From positions 3,596,001 to 3,660,000 of the forward strand of contig JAOVFP010000013.1 in NCBI GenBank assembly GCA_025738555.1: a DNA stretch of 64,000 nucleotides, written 5' to 3'. Made by a program: the position numbers and the translations under genes. The notes beneath the pieces were generated by a model. That model was not told the origin of the DNA, did not search any database, and saw only the letters and a program-made list of their open reading frames with translations. Below are positions 1-12,380 of this stretch, piece by piece. Numbering within the stretch: position 1 is the first letter of the stretch; every line of letters starts with the position of its first letter. The DNA is from Cyathus striatus (lineage: Eukaryota > Basidiomycota > Agaricomycetes > Agaricales > Nidulariaceae).

Positions 1-288
1 ATCAATCTGGTCTGTTGTGAAATGTTGTGATCTGCTCTGAATGTGTTAATTAGCCCTGATTATTTTTATTAAGCAGATAGGATAGTTATCACCATCATGT
101 AATTCATATCAACTTGACCACCATTGACCATTTGTATTGCTACTGACCAAGATTATCACACTGAGTGGTGATGATATAGCAGATAGTTAGATTATTAAAA
201 CCATATTTTGTTCATATCAGACCATATAACCCCCCCAGAACACTGATGGCCTGATATGCCCTGATATGCCCTGACATGGGCATGTCTG
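1..288. other. Unassigned AT-rich sequence
   Basis: I see no gene here. The only structure is a short tandem of a CTGATATGCC-like unit at about 250-280, just left of the first LTR. Confidence 0.5.
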
Positions 289-442
289 TTCATTGTCATA
301 TCCATGACAATACCTGAACCATTGGAGTCAACTCCAGGTTTACTCCGCTTTTTATACATTTCCTCTGGACTGTGTATGTCTATTATATATTGAACTCTTC
401 CTTACTAATATTTACTTGTTCCTTCCCTTTAATATTACTACC

Positions 443-1196
443 TATTATATCCATGCCTGACTATATCATGCCAACATTACCAAAGGTCCCCATGTGACCT
501 TCCAACATACCCAGTCTGTTCCTGGCATGTACCTGCTTTGGGTTTACACTTCCCGACATTCCTGCCTAGGTTCATACCCAGAACCTGTCAGGTTTTCTAT
601 TGGATACTTCAGATACATAGTTTCTCTTATGATGGCCTCACTGCATCATTATACCATTACTCCTCTCTTCCATTCTCACTTTTATGGTCAATGTAGTTTA
701 GTTTCTTATTCTTCATTCTGAGTGCATCATTTGTGCCGCTACTCCTCTTTGCCCAGTCTTTATTTCATTTACTTACACTTAGCATTCTGTCTCCGGATTC
801 GTACCTACATCTTACTAGTACATATAAATAGTCTTCCAAATGTACTAGGTAGTCTTCAGTATTCATATCAACTCTGTACACTTTCTTCCTACTCTAAGTT
901 CTGAAACCCACTCCGGGTTTTCCTTTGGGTTTCTCTCCCACTGCCTAGTGTAGTGGCGAAGCCCCTCGCATACTCTGGAACATTTCCTTACATTGGATAT
1001 TGTCTGTTGTGAAATATGAACCATTCCCTGGGGATATCCAGGCAGTGCAGCACATACACTGAAGCCATGGTTCACTTCTGCACTCTCACTCCCATTCCCA
1101 TACCTGTACTCACTTCGGGTTTCCATTATAGTTTTTCCCACACCCTCCGGGCATCTTTGCAACCACTTCTAAGCAGGAAGAGAATCAGTACATAAC
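443..1196 (-). mobile_element. 754-bp insertion matching the DIRS-type element's interior
   Basis: This segment interrupts LTR-A copy 1 between duplicated ACTACC (437-442 and 1197-1202). Read on the minus strand it resembles the stretch at about 11625-12380, between the RT and recombinase genes of the DIRS-type element, for nearly its whole length. An example is the shared segment around the GGATATCCCCAGGGAATGG match. It carries no intact gene. It may be a non-autonomous derivative or a template-switched fragment. Confidence 0.7.
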
Positions 1197-1532
1197 ACTA
1201 CCTTGTTCTCTGGCTGCAGCCATTTTATCTATAACTATAATCTAGAGGTGTACTACTAGTTTATTATGGTCTACATTCTATAGAGTTTACTTACCCTAGG
1301 ATGCCACATACCCATGGGCATTACTCCATACACATTCAGAAAAAGTAGTTTACTATATAAACTACTCCTGTAATATAGATAGACTTCAGTTTTGAATTGA
1401 CTATGTTCACACCTTTCTCCCACTTGGGCCTTGAGCCAACTCCACTATTTTGCTACCTACTCTGCTTTGTTCTAAATATGGAACTGGAAGTCCAAGGGGT
1501 GCAACACACAAGTTGAAGCCAATGTTCTACTA

Positions 1533-1809
1533 CTGGACTCTTTCAACCAAGTGTTCAGTCACATGTCACACAGGGCGTTTGAACTGAACACTTGAGTGCA
1601 TTTGTCATGCATCACAGGTTGCTATGAACATAAGATTTGAGACAAATATGGCACTTAATTAGCTGATTTTTCTGCCTGTGCCAGGCAGCTGTAGGGGCAT
1701 GAACAGAACTACCAGGTGTTACACATCAATTCAGGTTTTGAACACTTGGTCAAACCAATTTTTCATGTCATGCACCAGAAGCCATGAACAAGTGGTCAAA
1801 AGTCTCCAG
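1533..1809. mobile_element. MITE, TA target duplication (copy 1)
   Basis: This 277-bp insertion in LTR-A copy 1 has imperfect inverted ends beginning CTG and ending CAG, with a CAAGTGTTCA-type core. It lies between TA dinucleotides (1531-1532 and 1810-1811). A better preserved relative is at 26442-26715. There is no coding capacity. TA duplication plus short inverted ends suggest a Tc1/mariner-type MITE. Confidence 0.7.
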
Positions 1810-1931
1810 TACTCCTGTACTTGTTCACTACCTCCACACACCCTATTAATGTGTACAAGTTACTCTGCTACTTAGACTATCTCCTCTGAGGTTCTTGTCC
1901 TTAGTGGAATAGAATGGGACATGACATTCAT

Positions 1932-2410
1932 ATATTCTTATTTCAATTTTTCCAACAAAAGGACCAGTGTGACTCAGTATAAGTAAACAATTGTATCAGG
2001 CACTCCAAATCCAGTAGACCAGTGGGCTGATTGTCCTATTGTAACACTCTGGACTCCATCCATTACACTATATACCACTTATAACTCACTACATAGTCAT
2101 CATTCACTTACTCACCCTAGTCATTCCTTTAGTATACCTTTAGTCTTCGTGTTCTATTGACTCCACCAACTGAAGCCATTCATTAGATATATTCCATACT
2201 TGTTTCACTTCTAGCTTGACAGATAGTCTACATGTTTCCTCTCTACTGTACTCTTCTCTCTATTGTATCTGTCAACCTACTATGTATATAAAGTCCTTGT
2301 TTTAGAACTATGAAACCAGAGAATCTAGTTTTTAAAACAGTGATTCAAATGCTTGATTAAACTTCAATCTCTCTCATGTGAACAAAGACATCTAGCCTTT
2401 GTCACATTTT
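1932..2410. other. Unassigned sequence
   Basis: About 480 bases between the TTCAT duplication and the truncated gag. No gene, clear repeat or RNA is recognisable. Confidence 0.4.
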
Positions 2411-3583
2411 TTTCACTTGACAACAAAACTACTACCTAGTACTGAACTTGAGCCAGTTTGGATTTTGAGAGCTAGCATTGTGCCCTCCATTGAGAGGACA
2501 GGATGGTCCTCCCAGTCCTCCCCCATTGCCTCCATGTCTGTTGTTTCTATTTTGTTGTTGACTGACTTTTCATCCCATGTTAGAAGCTTTCTCAATAGTT
2601 TTGGCCTCATCAATGACTTCCTGCCAGGAGTTTATTCCTGGGTTAAGTCTTGCCCTCCAGAGCTCTTCCTGGATATGAGCATGTAGTCCATCCCAAAGGT
2701 ATTGTACTTGTTCACATATGCTAATATGTCCTACTGACTTGATCAACTCTTTTAGTTCATGACTGTACTTTGATATGGTGTGTCCTCCTTGAGAATAGGC
2801 ACAGAGTTTTTCACATTGGATTTCATGGTAATCAGTGGGGAATAAAAAGTTGAACATCTTGGAGAAAAGCTTCTCCAGAGTCCAATTTTCATGATCATCA
2901 GCAACTTTCTGGATGAAAAAATCATATGCTTCTCCCCTCAAGTAGTATGAGAGTGTAAATATTCTCTTACACCAGGGTACCTTGCCACTGCAGATGAATT
3001 CCATTGATTCAGCTATGAACTGGTGGAATGTCTGCTCATCTGGTACCCCATCATAATCCTTTGGTGGAATGAGTTTTATCAAGAATTTATGTGGTTATTT
3101 AGTTTTATGATGATGTTGTCTGGGTGTTGAGTCTTGATCCTCAGGAGTCATATGGTCATCTTCATTGTCATCACCTGATGGCTCATCATCATTGCCAGCT
3201 GGATCTTCATCCTCCTTGGGCAATAATCCTCCTTTGTCACTGCTTGAGCCAGAATCAGAAGGGGAATCATCATCCAATTCAGAGGGGTCAGATGGACTGG
3301 GAGGTTCTTTCCCAGATCATTCCCCATGTCTAGGTTTCTTGCTATGGCATGTAAATTCTCATCACAGGTGACTGGTTGCAGGTAATTGACAATATGGGTC
3401 AAGGTTCACTTGTGGTGCTAAAGCTTTGGTAGGTTTATTGGGTTCAGGAGATTTCCCACTACCTTCAGCCTGAGCTGGCCCTTGTTTGTTCCCTCTGTTG
3501 GTTTGTGCATCTTCCAGGACAATGCACTGAGTATTTGGGTCTATTTCATCTGGTTCCAGATTGGCATTGCCTGTCACAACCAT
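2410..3583 (-). pseudogene. gag: Degraded Ty3/gypsy gag (truncated element)
   Basis: The minus strand reads out of the LTR at 3572-4234. A single frame runs from 3583 to about 2570 with an acidic/serine-rich N-terminal part (near 3277-3150) followed by a retrotransposon gag domain. Recognisable gag features are the FTLSYYLRGEA and WQEVIDEAKTIE stretches, 2600-2950. It is broken by adjacent TGA codons near 3360 and another near 3325, all where arginine CGA is plausible, plus a TAA at 3095. It is truncated at the left, with no protease or RT following. The apparent ATG at 3583 lies in the LTR where other copies have ACG, so it is probably not the original start. The protein is clearly different from the gag at 34945-36738 although the LTR is shared. 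Confidence 0.75.
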
Positions 3584-4234
3584 GCTCCTGGCCTGACTTG
3601 GCAGCAGAGTACAAGAGGGTGACTGCAGATAAGTGAGGGGTGAGTATGAGACAAAAGTGGAGAATGAGAACTCAGGGAGTAGGACTTCAGCTTCAGCTTA
3701 TGTGCTGTGCCCCTGGGATTCCTGGTCCTGTATTTTGGAGTAAGGGCAAGCCCTTTGGAGAAGACAAGAGATGAGAAGACAAGAGGTGTAACTCAAGTCA
3801 GACAAAAGGGTGAGGACATAGTTCAATATGAAACTAAAGACTAAGTACAAGTCAAGTGCTACTTAAATACTGGAGACTTGGAGTAAGTAAAGGCTGCTGG
3901 CCAAGGCCAGTGGAGAAGTATGGTCAGGGTAGGCATACATAGAATGAATACTATAACTAATTAAACATAATAAAATGCATCAGAGAAGTGAGCACATATG
4001 GTGGTGTAAAGTGAAACTGATAGTGGCACACTTAAGAATGATAAGTGACTCACTATGAGATGTATACTACATTACTGAGGGGATAGCTCAGTAGAACAGA
4101 AGGAAGGAAACAAGAGTAATCTATGTACAGTAATCAATAAGTAATATTAAGAGCATAAGCAAAGTTCGGAGTAAGCAAAGGAAAAGGTGGAGTAAGGCAT
4201 AGGAGTCTGGAGGTAGGCAATATGGGATATGACA
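3572..4234 (-). repeat. LTR-B copy 1 (5' LTR of truncated gypsy element)
   Basis: This 663-bp LTR is the same length as the LTR at 28433-29095 and in the same orientation. On the plus strand it begins TGTCACAACC and ends GGGATATGACA. Most differences from the CpG-rich copy at 50559-51041 are CG to TG or CA, so this is an old copy. The gag on its left is transcribed away from it. Confidence 0.85.
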
Positions 4235-5106
4235 TTGCCCCAGTTCTTAGGATCCATGCCTTTCTTTCCCTTTATCTTTGGGAGGTTGTTCTTCCTCCTC
4301 ATCAGAGGTGGGTTTGTCTATATCTTTAGGGAAGAGCATGGGTAACCCTGGGGTATTGTTAGACCAACCCGCACCCTTACCCTTATGTACCCTTACCTGT
4401 GAACCTATGGGTAGTTTTAGCTATGGGTGCCAAGGGTTGCAGGTCACCCATGGGTTAGACACAAATTTGACATGAAACAAAATCACATGGTGTTGTTTGG
4501 TACAAGCCTCTCAATGTTTACAGTACTGTAGTCAGTATGTAGGCATCATCATTACAGTCTTCAGTATCAATACTCATCATCATCTATTCTAGCACATTTT
4601 ATGGTGATTGGGAGTTGGGTGGAGGCATTGAATGAGGGGCTGAGTACTCTGCTTCTGTATCTATAGAACTAATTGAGTTTGTTTACAGGGAGAAATGATT
4701 GTGTCTTGTGTGTTAGCATGACTAGTGATACCACTGGCTGTTCCCCCCATCCATGCATCCTTCTCATCATCGTCAGCAATGACACTGCCTCTTGCCTCCT
4801 GCCTCTTGCCCTCTTCTCTCATTGTTGGCTATCACACTGCATTGCCTCCTCCTTGCTCCATTCTTATTGTCATTGACTATGATGCTGCCCCTCTGCCTTG
4901 ACTCACTGTACCATCAGTGCCACCCCCTCAAGTCTGAATGGCACAACATGCCCCCACAAGCCAGCATAGCAGCTGCCAAGCACACAATACACAAATGTCC
5001 CCCCACCCACTGGTGGATGCAAAGCAGCGAGATCGACAATTAGACAAATGGTTGTTCTCTTTTGCATTGCAAACAGCTTATGGGGGGTTTGGGGGGAGCT
5101 CTCAGT
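4235..5106. other. Unassigned sequence with a hAT-family left end
   Basis: There is no convincing gene. It contains the hAT-type terminus at about 4328-4460 listed separately. Short open frames at 4673-5135 show no recognisable protein. Confidence 0.4.
4328..4465. repeat. hAT-type element left terminus (CCCATGGGT-rich)
   Basis: It begins TAGGGAAGAGCATGGGTAA, matching the left end of the 5.8-kb element at 39419 (TAGGGAAGTGCACAGGTAA), and continues with the same subterminal CCCGCACCC and CCATGGGT motifs. I could not find a matching right end or an 8-bp duplication, so it is a truncated or solo terminus. Confidence 0.6.
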
Positions 5107-5111
5107 GGGGA

Positions 5112-5720
5112 TGTCATATCCATGACAATCCCTGAACCATTGGAGTCAACTCCAGGTTTACTCTGCTTTTTGTACATTTCCTCTGGACTATGTATACTTA
5201 TTATATATTGAACTCTTCCTTACTAATGTTTACTTGTAACTGTTTACTTGTTCCTTCCCTTTAATATTACTACCTTGTTCTCCGGCTGTGGCCATTTCAC
5301 CTATGACTATAATCTAGAGGTGTACTACTAGTTTACCATGGTCTACATTTCATGGAGTTTACTTACCCCTAGGATGCCACATACCCATGGGCATTACTCT
5401 GTACACATTCAGACAAAGTAGTTTACTATATAAACTACTCCTGTAATGTAGATAGACTTTAGTTTTGAATCAACTATGTTTACACCTTTCTCCTACTTGG
5501 ACCTTGAGCCAACTCCGCTATTTTGCCACTTACTTTGCTTTGTTCTAAATACAGAACTGGAAGTCCAAGGGGTGCAACACACAAGTTGAAGCCAACATTC
5601 CACTACTCCTGTACTTGTTCACTATCTCCACACACCCTACTAACATGTACAAGTTACTCTGCTACTTAGACTATCTCCTCTGAGGTTCTTGTCCCTAGTG
5701 GAATAGAACAGGATGTGACA
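5112..5720. repeat. LTR-A copy 2, uninterrupted solo LTR
   Basis: This 609-bp copy is the reference for the LTR-A family. It begins TGTCATATCCATGACA and ends GGATGTGACA, with near-matching flanks GGGGA (5107-5111) and GGAGA (5721-5725). Comparison with it reveals the insertions in copies 1 and 4. Confidence 0.85.
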
Positions 5721-6605
5721 GGAGAGGCTGTCAGGTCATGTGAGTGTTTTCTCTCATTTCGCATTCGGTTTCTCTTCATTCCCCTGCATTGCTCTCCCCT
5801 TCTTCCTTTGTACTTTATTTTTCCCATTCCCATTCCATTTCTTCTTCATTATACTTTTCAATGTCATTATCATTGGACCCTCCTCACACTGTATTGCCTT
5901 GTTTGTTTCTCCCTTCCTTTTCATCATTCCCTCATCTCCTTTTTGTTGAATTATATACTGACGTTCTTTCTCCTAGCCAGCTCACCAACAACATACACCA
6001 CCCTCCCCATGACCAGATGAAAAAACCCAAGCACAGGTTGTGCAGTAGCTGTCAGGTATGTAATACATCAATGTTCACAAGTCTTCAATGGTGGTAAGTT
6101 AGTTGTTCTTCATCTTGTTTCTCTTCATTTGTGTGGGTGGTGGTTTTTAGGATGGGGGTGGTGATGGGCAGTGCAGTGGTACTGGTGTGGAGTATGTGCA
6201 TTCTTCAGTTGTCCATCCCTTTCCCTTCTATTCTTCTTCCCTCCATTCCTCTCCTTTATACTCATCCTGATCCCTCCTCCAGAGTTCAACTACTGCAGGT
6301 GCTCATTGTACAAGGGCATGTCTGAGTGTTGGATTGCAGAGGGAGGGGAGAGTGGGGGTGGGTGACACATCATATGGTAATGTTGGTGGGTGATGTGTCT
6401 GTGCACTTATTGCACAGTGGTTGAATGTAGTGCATGTTGTGTACCATCTATGGGATGGGGATGGGCAGTGACTGGCACTGGCCAGTGGTGTGTGTGGGTA
6501 TGTTTGTGAAACTTCTGTTCAACAGGCCTCTATAGGTCAGGTAGTTGGTGCTGATGTGATGAGATTGATGATTGGCAGGCTGTTATCATGCATGCATGCA
6601 CGAGT
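5721..6605. other. Unassigned pyrimidine-rich then GT-rich sequence
   Basis: 5740-6000 is strongly pyrimidine-rich on the plus strand. 6110-6500 is GT-rich. The overlapping open frames here are low-complexity artefacts. No gene is supported. Confidence 0.4.
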
Positions 6606-6830
6606 TGAGGGGTGTGGTGGAATTGGGGGGTATGGGGGGGGGCAGGGTGCTGGATGCTGGTGCAGGGGCTCAAGTATGCTGGCACTGATGCAATGAGCTC
6701 AACGGTTGGCTGATGGTGGAATTGGGGGGTATGGTGGGAGGGGCTGGGTGCTGGGTACTGGTGCAGGGGCTCAAGTATGCTGGCACTGATGCAATGAGCT
6801 TGACAGTTGGTTGACCTGTCCTCTCTTGCC
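6606..6830. repeat. G-rich tandem duplication, about 105-bp unit
   Basis: A unit containing GGAATTGGGGGGTATGG, CTGGTGCAGGGGCTC and GGCACTGATGCAATGAGC occurs twice (about 6615-6715 and 6716-6805), with a degenerate third part to about 6890. Runs of six to eight G could form quadruplexes. Confidence 0.7.
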
Positions 6831-7032
6831 TTGCAAATGAGTGGCATGGCTGTGTGCTGGCACCAATGCAATAGGCTCAATTGTTAGGCCAATGTGTCCT
6901 CTCTCACCTTGTGAATGGGTGGCATGACTGCGTGCTCTGATCTAGTCTGTAACACTCAGCACTATAATATAATCTATGCTTTCACAAACAAGTGAGGAGC
7001 AATGCATTTATGAGAACAATACATGGTTCTAT

Positions 7033-7750
7033 CTACAACAGAATGCAATCCCACCCTTCCTCAAGCTCCTCCTCCTCAAGAACATCCAGCATCCTGGAAG
7101 CAACTTCAATGTCTGAATCTTTAATATACCCATACTGGCTCCAACTTCCCAAGCACAGAAGTGCACATGTTGATTGTGCCAATAAGTGGTTATGAATGTG
7201 AGATAACAATAGCCTTCCATGGCTGAACACATGCTTGACATCAATGGATGTTGCTGAAAGAAGTGCATGAGTAAGGAAATAATTGAAATACTGTAGCTGA
7301 AAACATACATGGTATACTTAAATAGTCAAGTGCCATTCAGGACAGACAAGGGTATAACAAGCATCATTCAAACCACCACAACAAAACATTGGTGACCTTC
7401 TCTGTTCCAGTTGCAAGGTACTGTTCTATTTCATCCTCAAGAGTGGCTGAGGATTGTACAGGGTTCACAAGAGCAGCAAATAGATTTACTCTTGTGCCCT
7501 TAGCACCTGTGCTCTGTTAATGTGTATTAGATTACAATGAGTTCTAGTGTGACAGGAAGAGAGGTGATATATCCTTACAGCATGATTGCTATTGTTGACA
7601 TTGCCTGCCATTGAGTCAAGAGACAGAACTTTGTAGTTACACTTGAACTGTGTGCATAAAAGGCCCTTTGTGGTTGTGATCCAATTGTCATCCCACTCTG
7701 CTTTCTTGAAATATTCAAGCTTGTACTTTGGATGTAAAACTAACAGATGC
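7033..7750 (-). pseudogene. hAT transposase C-terminal remnant
   Basis: On the minus strand the order is a helical segment with LHPKYKLEYF near 7740-7700, an intron-like gap at about 7513-7581 (GTAAGG donor), then a hAT dimerisation segment. The last part reads VFSHGRLLLSHIHNHL and ends in an acidic EEEELEEGWD tail at 7033. In intact hAT proteins this is the C-terminal dimerisation domain. The DDE catalytic part is missing, so the gene is dead. It abuts the left end of the DIRS-type element. Confidence 0.75.
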
Positions 7751-7994
7751 AGGAATTAGTTAGGGATAAAAAACCGAAATTGGCCAGTCTAGCTTGGAGG
7801 GAACTGAGAGAGAGATGAAGGTCTTTGACTCCAGCTGGGAGGTGGCACATGACCTTTTTCCTCAGTACTACCACCCAGCAGAAATCCCAGCAAGGCCTAC
7901 TCACACAGAGGCTTCATCAAATTTCTTCAAATTAATACATTAGAGATCCAAATCAAACAACTAGTGTTTAGAGTGGTATATACACTGACAGGAA

Positions 7995-9604
7995 ATGGCT
8001 AGGATCACAAGAGACCCATCAAATGACACATGTCCAGACTACTGAGACAATGTGTTCTGGGTGGTGTGGGATGCCCTCATGGCAGGACCAGGCCAGCAAG
8101 GAGAAACAGAAGATGAGGTAGTACAGAGACTGGAGGAGATGTGGCGAGAGGCCCAGCAGAACGGGATTGAGGCTTGGGAAGCACAGGTACATGAAGATGA
8201 GATGGAACAAAGGAGGGTAGAAGAGCAACAATGGCTAGGTGAGGCATGACAGCAACAGCAGGAAGGGGTCAGACAGCAAAGACAAGACCATAGTGAGGGA
8301 GAACATGAAGAGGCAGAGGGCCTGCAGCCAAGGAAAGCAAAGCCAATGGTTTTTAATGCAGGGCAAAGGATAGCCATGGTACCAGCCCATAGGCCTGCAC
8401 AATATGCAGTCAACAAAATATGGGCACAAGTGTATGTGGAGATGGACTACTTCACAAGACAGGGATGTATGTGTGCCTCAGAAGGCTCAATTCTCAATTT
8501 CAAGTACAACAGACACACTGGGAATAACCAATGAGAATGGTCAAATCACACTTAAAGCAATAGCAACAGTAAACCCAATGAAGAACATAAGGCAAGACAA
8601 TCAACTGACATGGGGAGAGGTAGGTCAAGCTCAACATACATTGTTGCAAACAATGGAAGGTATGGGCATGACAGTATGGCCCAAGGAAGTAATGGAATCC
8701 TTTGTGGACTTCTTTACAGGGTTAGATGAACACCCAATAAGGGAAGAGGAGTATGGAGATGAAGCAGTGGTGGAGTACCAAGCACAGGCCAGAAAAGAGT
8801 GGCATGAGTTGCAATTGAGAAGAGAGGGCATGAATTTAGCACTTATCAATAACCTATTGTTGAAGAACATTCAACAAGAGCTGATGTTGAAGAAGGGAGC
8901 AGAGTGTATTTGTGAGGCCAGGAATTATCTATTTGAATAGCAGGATATCACTGATGGGTGTTCTCTACTATTTTAAAATCATACACCCACTAAAACCAAA
9001 AATATGGCTGAAAACACAATGCAGACATGGTATTATACCAATGCAGATATGGCTTAATGCCAATGCAGTATGGCATTATGCCTGAATAACAATATGATAT
9101 TGCAATTGGGGGATGGGCACTCCAACCACATCACATTGAATGGCAAAAACAGATAGACAGCATAGCAACAAGGGTGGTGCAAATGCTGCTAGAAACCCCA
9201 AGAAAACAAAGGGGAAGAGATAGGTCAAGATCAGCATTACCAAAAAGGAGAAGGGTGGCCTCAGGACATAAGCAGCAGAGAAGGGTAGAAGAATGACCAA
9301 AGGTTTTTTCAGCAGGGCACAGCAGGCAGAGATGGCAGCTTTGTATGCACCATATGTTTGGGGTGCCACAAGCATAATTACAGAAAGTGTGACAAGAAGA
9401 AGACATGGGATGGAAACAACAGAACATGGGCAGTGCAAGGCGAAGACAGAAAGATTACAAAGCCCAATGGAGAGGGGCTATGTTTTCAATGGCAGCTGCC
9501 TGGAGGGTGTTAGAGCACAACACACCCAAGAAAACACCATTGCTCAGGGTGCAGAAACATGGATCATGGTGCTCAGAATTGTTCTTGCAGAGAGAAGGCA
9601 TAAA
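7995..9604 (+). pseudogene. DIRS-type element gag-like ORF, degraded
   Basis: The first ATG that fits is at 7995. The frame carries TGA at 8043 and 8247, both at plausible arginine sites, then shifts frame near 8490 and continues to TAG at 8938. The same frame resumes near 9290 with two zinc-knuckle-like motifs, CLGCHKHNYRKC (9355-9390) and CSGCRNMDHGAQNC (9541-9582), ending TAA near 9602. The part at 8500-8940 contains LTWGEVGQAQHTLLQ and YQAQARKEWHEL, which I recognise as typical of gag-like proteins of basidiomycete DIRS-type elements. 8940-9280 is badly decayed. It is followed directly by the RT region. Confidence 0.65.
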
Positions 9605-11428
9605 CCACTCACACCATACAATAGCAGAGAGTGGGAAAGAGAGCTGGGCAAGTATGGACTGGAGAGGAAGTACAAACAGGTACTTGAAGGCCTGCAGCAA
9701 GGATTCTACTTGGGAATCCCAACCACTACTGAGACTTATGCACCACCAAACCATCACTCCATCAGTCAATATGAGGGCACATACCACACAATTGTGGGGA
9801 AGGAATTTAAGAGTCAATGATACTTGGGACCTATATTGCAGCAACAGGTGGAAGAGCTCATTGGTCCATTCCAATCATCTCCACTGTCCCTCATACCAAA
9901 AGATGAGAAGGCAGGAAAATATAGAGCAGTCCACAATTTCTCCCACCCATGCAAACCAAGCAAAGGAGTGGCATCCATCAATAGCCACATTAATGCCAAG
10001 GAATTCCCATGCACCTGGGGAACATTCTCAACAATATGCCAACTCGTGGCAGGACTACCAGAAGGGTCTCAAGCATTGATTAGAGATGTGGCAGAAGCAT
10101 ACAGGACAATACCTGCACACCCCAGCCAGTGGTCAGGCCTCATGGTCAGACTCAGAGAGGAGGACAGTTTCACTATCAACACCAGTGACAATTTCAGAAT
10201 GTCTTTGGCAGGGGGAGCCTTTGGAGGACTGGCAGATGCAGTATTGGAAATTGTCAGGCATAAGAGAATGGGACCAGTGTCGAAATGGGTGGATGACCAC
10301 TTCTTTGTGTGGATATTATGAAGATATCAAGAGGAATACAACAGACAGAGAGAACAATGGAGGGCAGAAATTACAAAAAACAGAGGGGGTATACAGGAAC
10401 AATGCCATATATGATATAGAGGAAAGGAGAAACCAGACAGAAAGGCAGAAGAGTATGACAAAGACATGTCAGTGATACTCAGAGACTTGGCACATGAAAA
10501 AAGGGGAGCCAGCAAAGCAGAGGAACCCTATTGCTATAACGACAAGGATATTGATGAATTATCAGACAGGCTGGGAATTGTTTGGGAAAAATTGAAGACA
10601 GTATGGTTTCAGGGGGTTGTCCCATTCCTGGGGTTCAGCTGGAACCTGGGGGAAAAGACAGTATCTCTACTGGATAGCAAATGAGAGAAGTACCTGCAAG
10701 CAGTCAAAGAGTGGAAAGGACAAGGACAACACAATCTTGGGCAGGTGCGAAAACTATATGGAAAGTTATTGCATACAACATTGGTCATACCAAAGGGACG
10801 AGCATACCTTACCAAACTGGAAGCCATGTTGGGAACATTCAACAATTGTCCATTCACTCCACACCATCCACCAAAGCACACAGAAAATGACATCTTATGG
10901 TGGGAGCAAACTCTTAGACAACCAGTGCTTTCCAGAAATATCTCAGTATCAGCACCAGTCTTGGACATCAAAGCATACTTGGATGCCAGCTTGGGGTGGG
11001 GAATCGGCATCACAATTGGGAAATGATGGAGGGCATAGAGGCTACAAGCAGGATGGAACACAGAGGGGCAAGATATTGGATGGGCAGAGGCAATCAGATT
11101 CAAGTTCCTCATTCTCACAATTATACAGGGCAAGGAGAGGGGACACAGAAAGCAATACTGGGTCTACAGCAACAACCAAGGAGTTGTGGAAGGGTGGTAG
11201 TCAGGAAGAAGCAGAGGATGGAGAACTAATGAGGTATTCAGAAGGATACACAAGGTGTGTGAGAGGCACAAGACAACAATACATACCTGATATGTTCCAA
11301 GCAAAGAAAACCCTGCAGATGACCCATCCAGAGGAGTATACCCCCCAATCACCCTCCTACTACCAGAGACGCTGATCCCAGATGCAGTATGGGAATACAT
11401 TGTCAATTTTGATAACCCAGAAGTCTGA
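9572..11428 (+). pseudogene. DIRS-type reverse transcriptase-RNase H, degraded
   Basis: A single frame covers this region. RT motifs in order are FQSSPLSLIPK and KYRAVHNFSHP (about 9870-9950), LIRDVAEAYRTIPAHPSQW (10075-10130), GGAFGGLADAV and the catalytic WVDDHFF (10285-10310), then FLGFSWNLGEK (10627-10660). An RNase H-like part follows (AYLDASLGWGIGI, about 10975; VYSNNQGVVEGW, about 11160) and a conserved NPADDPSRGVYPP near 11310. Stops at 9818, 10682 and 11024 (TGA) fall at plausible arginine sites; others are TAG at tryptophan sites. The RT family is that of tyrosine-recombinase retrotransposons rather than Ty1 or Ty3. 10320-10460 is poorly conserved. Confidence 0.75.
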
Positions 11429-11624
11429 GACTGGCCTAGATGGACCCCTCTACAGAAATGAAGTAGGAAGGAGGAGGCAGGAGAGGGAGAAGAGGAAGGA
11501 GGTTGGCAATGACAAGATGAAGTGTGGGCAATTGAGAGAGTGGCTCCAGGATGAGAGAAACCAATGAGGGACAGTGGAAAGAAGGGGGGGAAGAATAGGA
11601 GAAAATGAACTGCCAGAGTATATT

Positions 11625-12380
11625 ACATACCAATTCCCTTCCTACTGGGAAATGAATGTGAAGATACCTGGAAGGCATGGGAGAACTATAATGAGAACCT
11701 GAAGTGAGTACAGGTGCAGAACGTAGAGTGGGAGTGTGGGAAAGAACTGTGGCTTCAGCATATGTGCTGCACCACCTGGATATCCCCAGGGAATGGTTCA
11801 TATTTCAAGGAAGACAATATATGTCAAAGGGAAACATTCCAGAGTATAAGATGAGGCTTCGCCACTACACTAGGTAGTGGGAGAGAAACCCAAAGGAAAA
11901 CCCAGAGCAGGTTTCAGAACTTAGAAGTTGGAAGAAGTGTATGAAGTTGATACGAATACTGAAGACTACTTATACTAAGTAGGAACCTGTAGGTACAAAT
12001 GTAGAAGTATAATACAAAGGACAAGTCAAGGGAGTAAGTAGGAAATGAAGTCTGGGCAAAGTGAAGTAGGGGTGCAAATGACACACTCAGAATGCAGAAT
12101 AAAGAACTAAACTACAAAGGCCATAATGAAATGTACAAGTAGAAATGGAAGAGAGGAGTAATATAATAATGATGCAGTGAGGCTGTCATAAGAGAAACTA
12201 CATATCTGGGATACCTGATAGAAAACCTGACAGGTTCCAGGTACGTTTCTGGGCAGAAACATCAGGAAGTATAAACCCATAGCAGGTACATTCTGGGAAT
12301 GGACTGGGTGTGTTGGAAGGTCATGTGGGAACCTTCGGTAATGTCAGCACAATGTATCTGGACATGGATGTAACAGAGTG
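11625..12380 (+). repeat. Interior segment shared (inverted) with the insertion at 443-1196
   Basis: This lies between RT-RNase H and recombinase genes and matches the insertion at 443-1196 in reverse orientation. Shared blocks include GGATATCCCCAGGGAATGG and a block around AGTGGGAGAGAAACCCAAAG. No intact frame is present. Confidence 0.7.

Larger units (their letters stand above)
294..1926. repeat. LTR-A copy 1, solo LTR with two nested insertions
   Basis: The element begins TGTCATATCCATGACA and ends GGGACATGACA. It is flanked by a perfect 5-bp duplication TTCAT (289-293 and 1927-1931). Aligning it by eye with the uninterrupted copy at 5112-5720 shows that the extra length comes from two later insertions (443-1196 and 1533-1809). 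No internal retrotransposon body is attached, so this is a solo LTR left by recombination. It is CpG-poor compared with host sequence at the right end of the window. Confidence 0.85.

Noticed and set aside
3362..3583. ATG at 3583 as true gag start
   Set aside because: The ATG lies in the LTR end where the other copies have ACG or GTG contexts; it arose by CpG decay.
5740..6097. Overlapping Phe/Ser-rich frames
   Set aside because: Low-complexity pyrimidine-rich DNA; no start context, no splice signals, no family.
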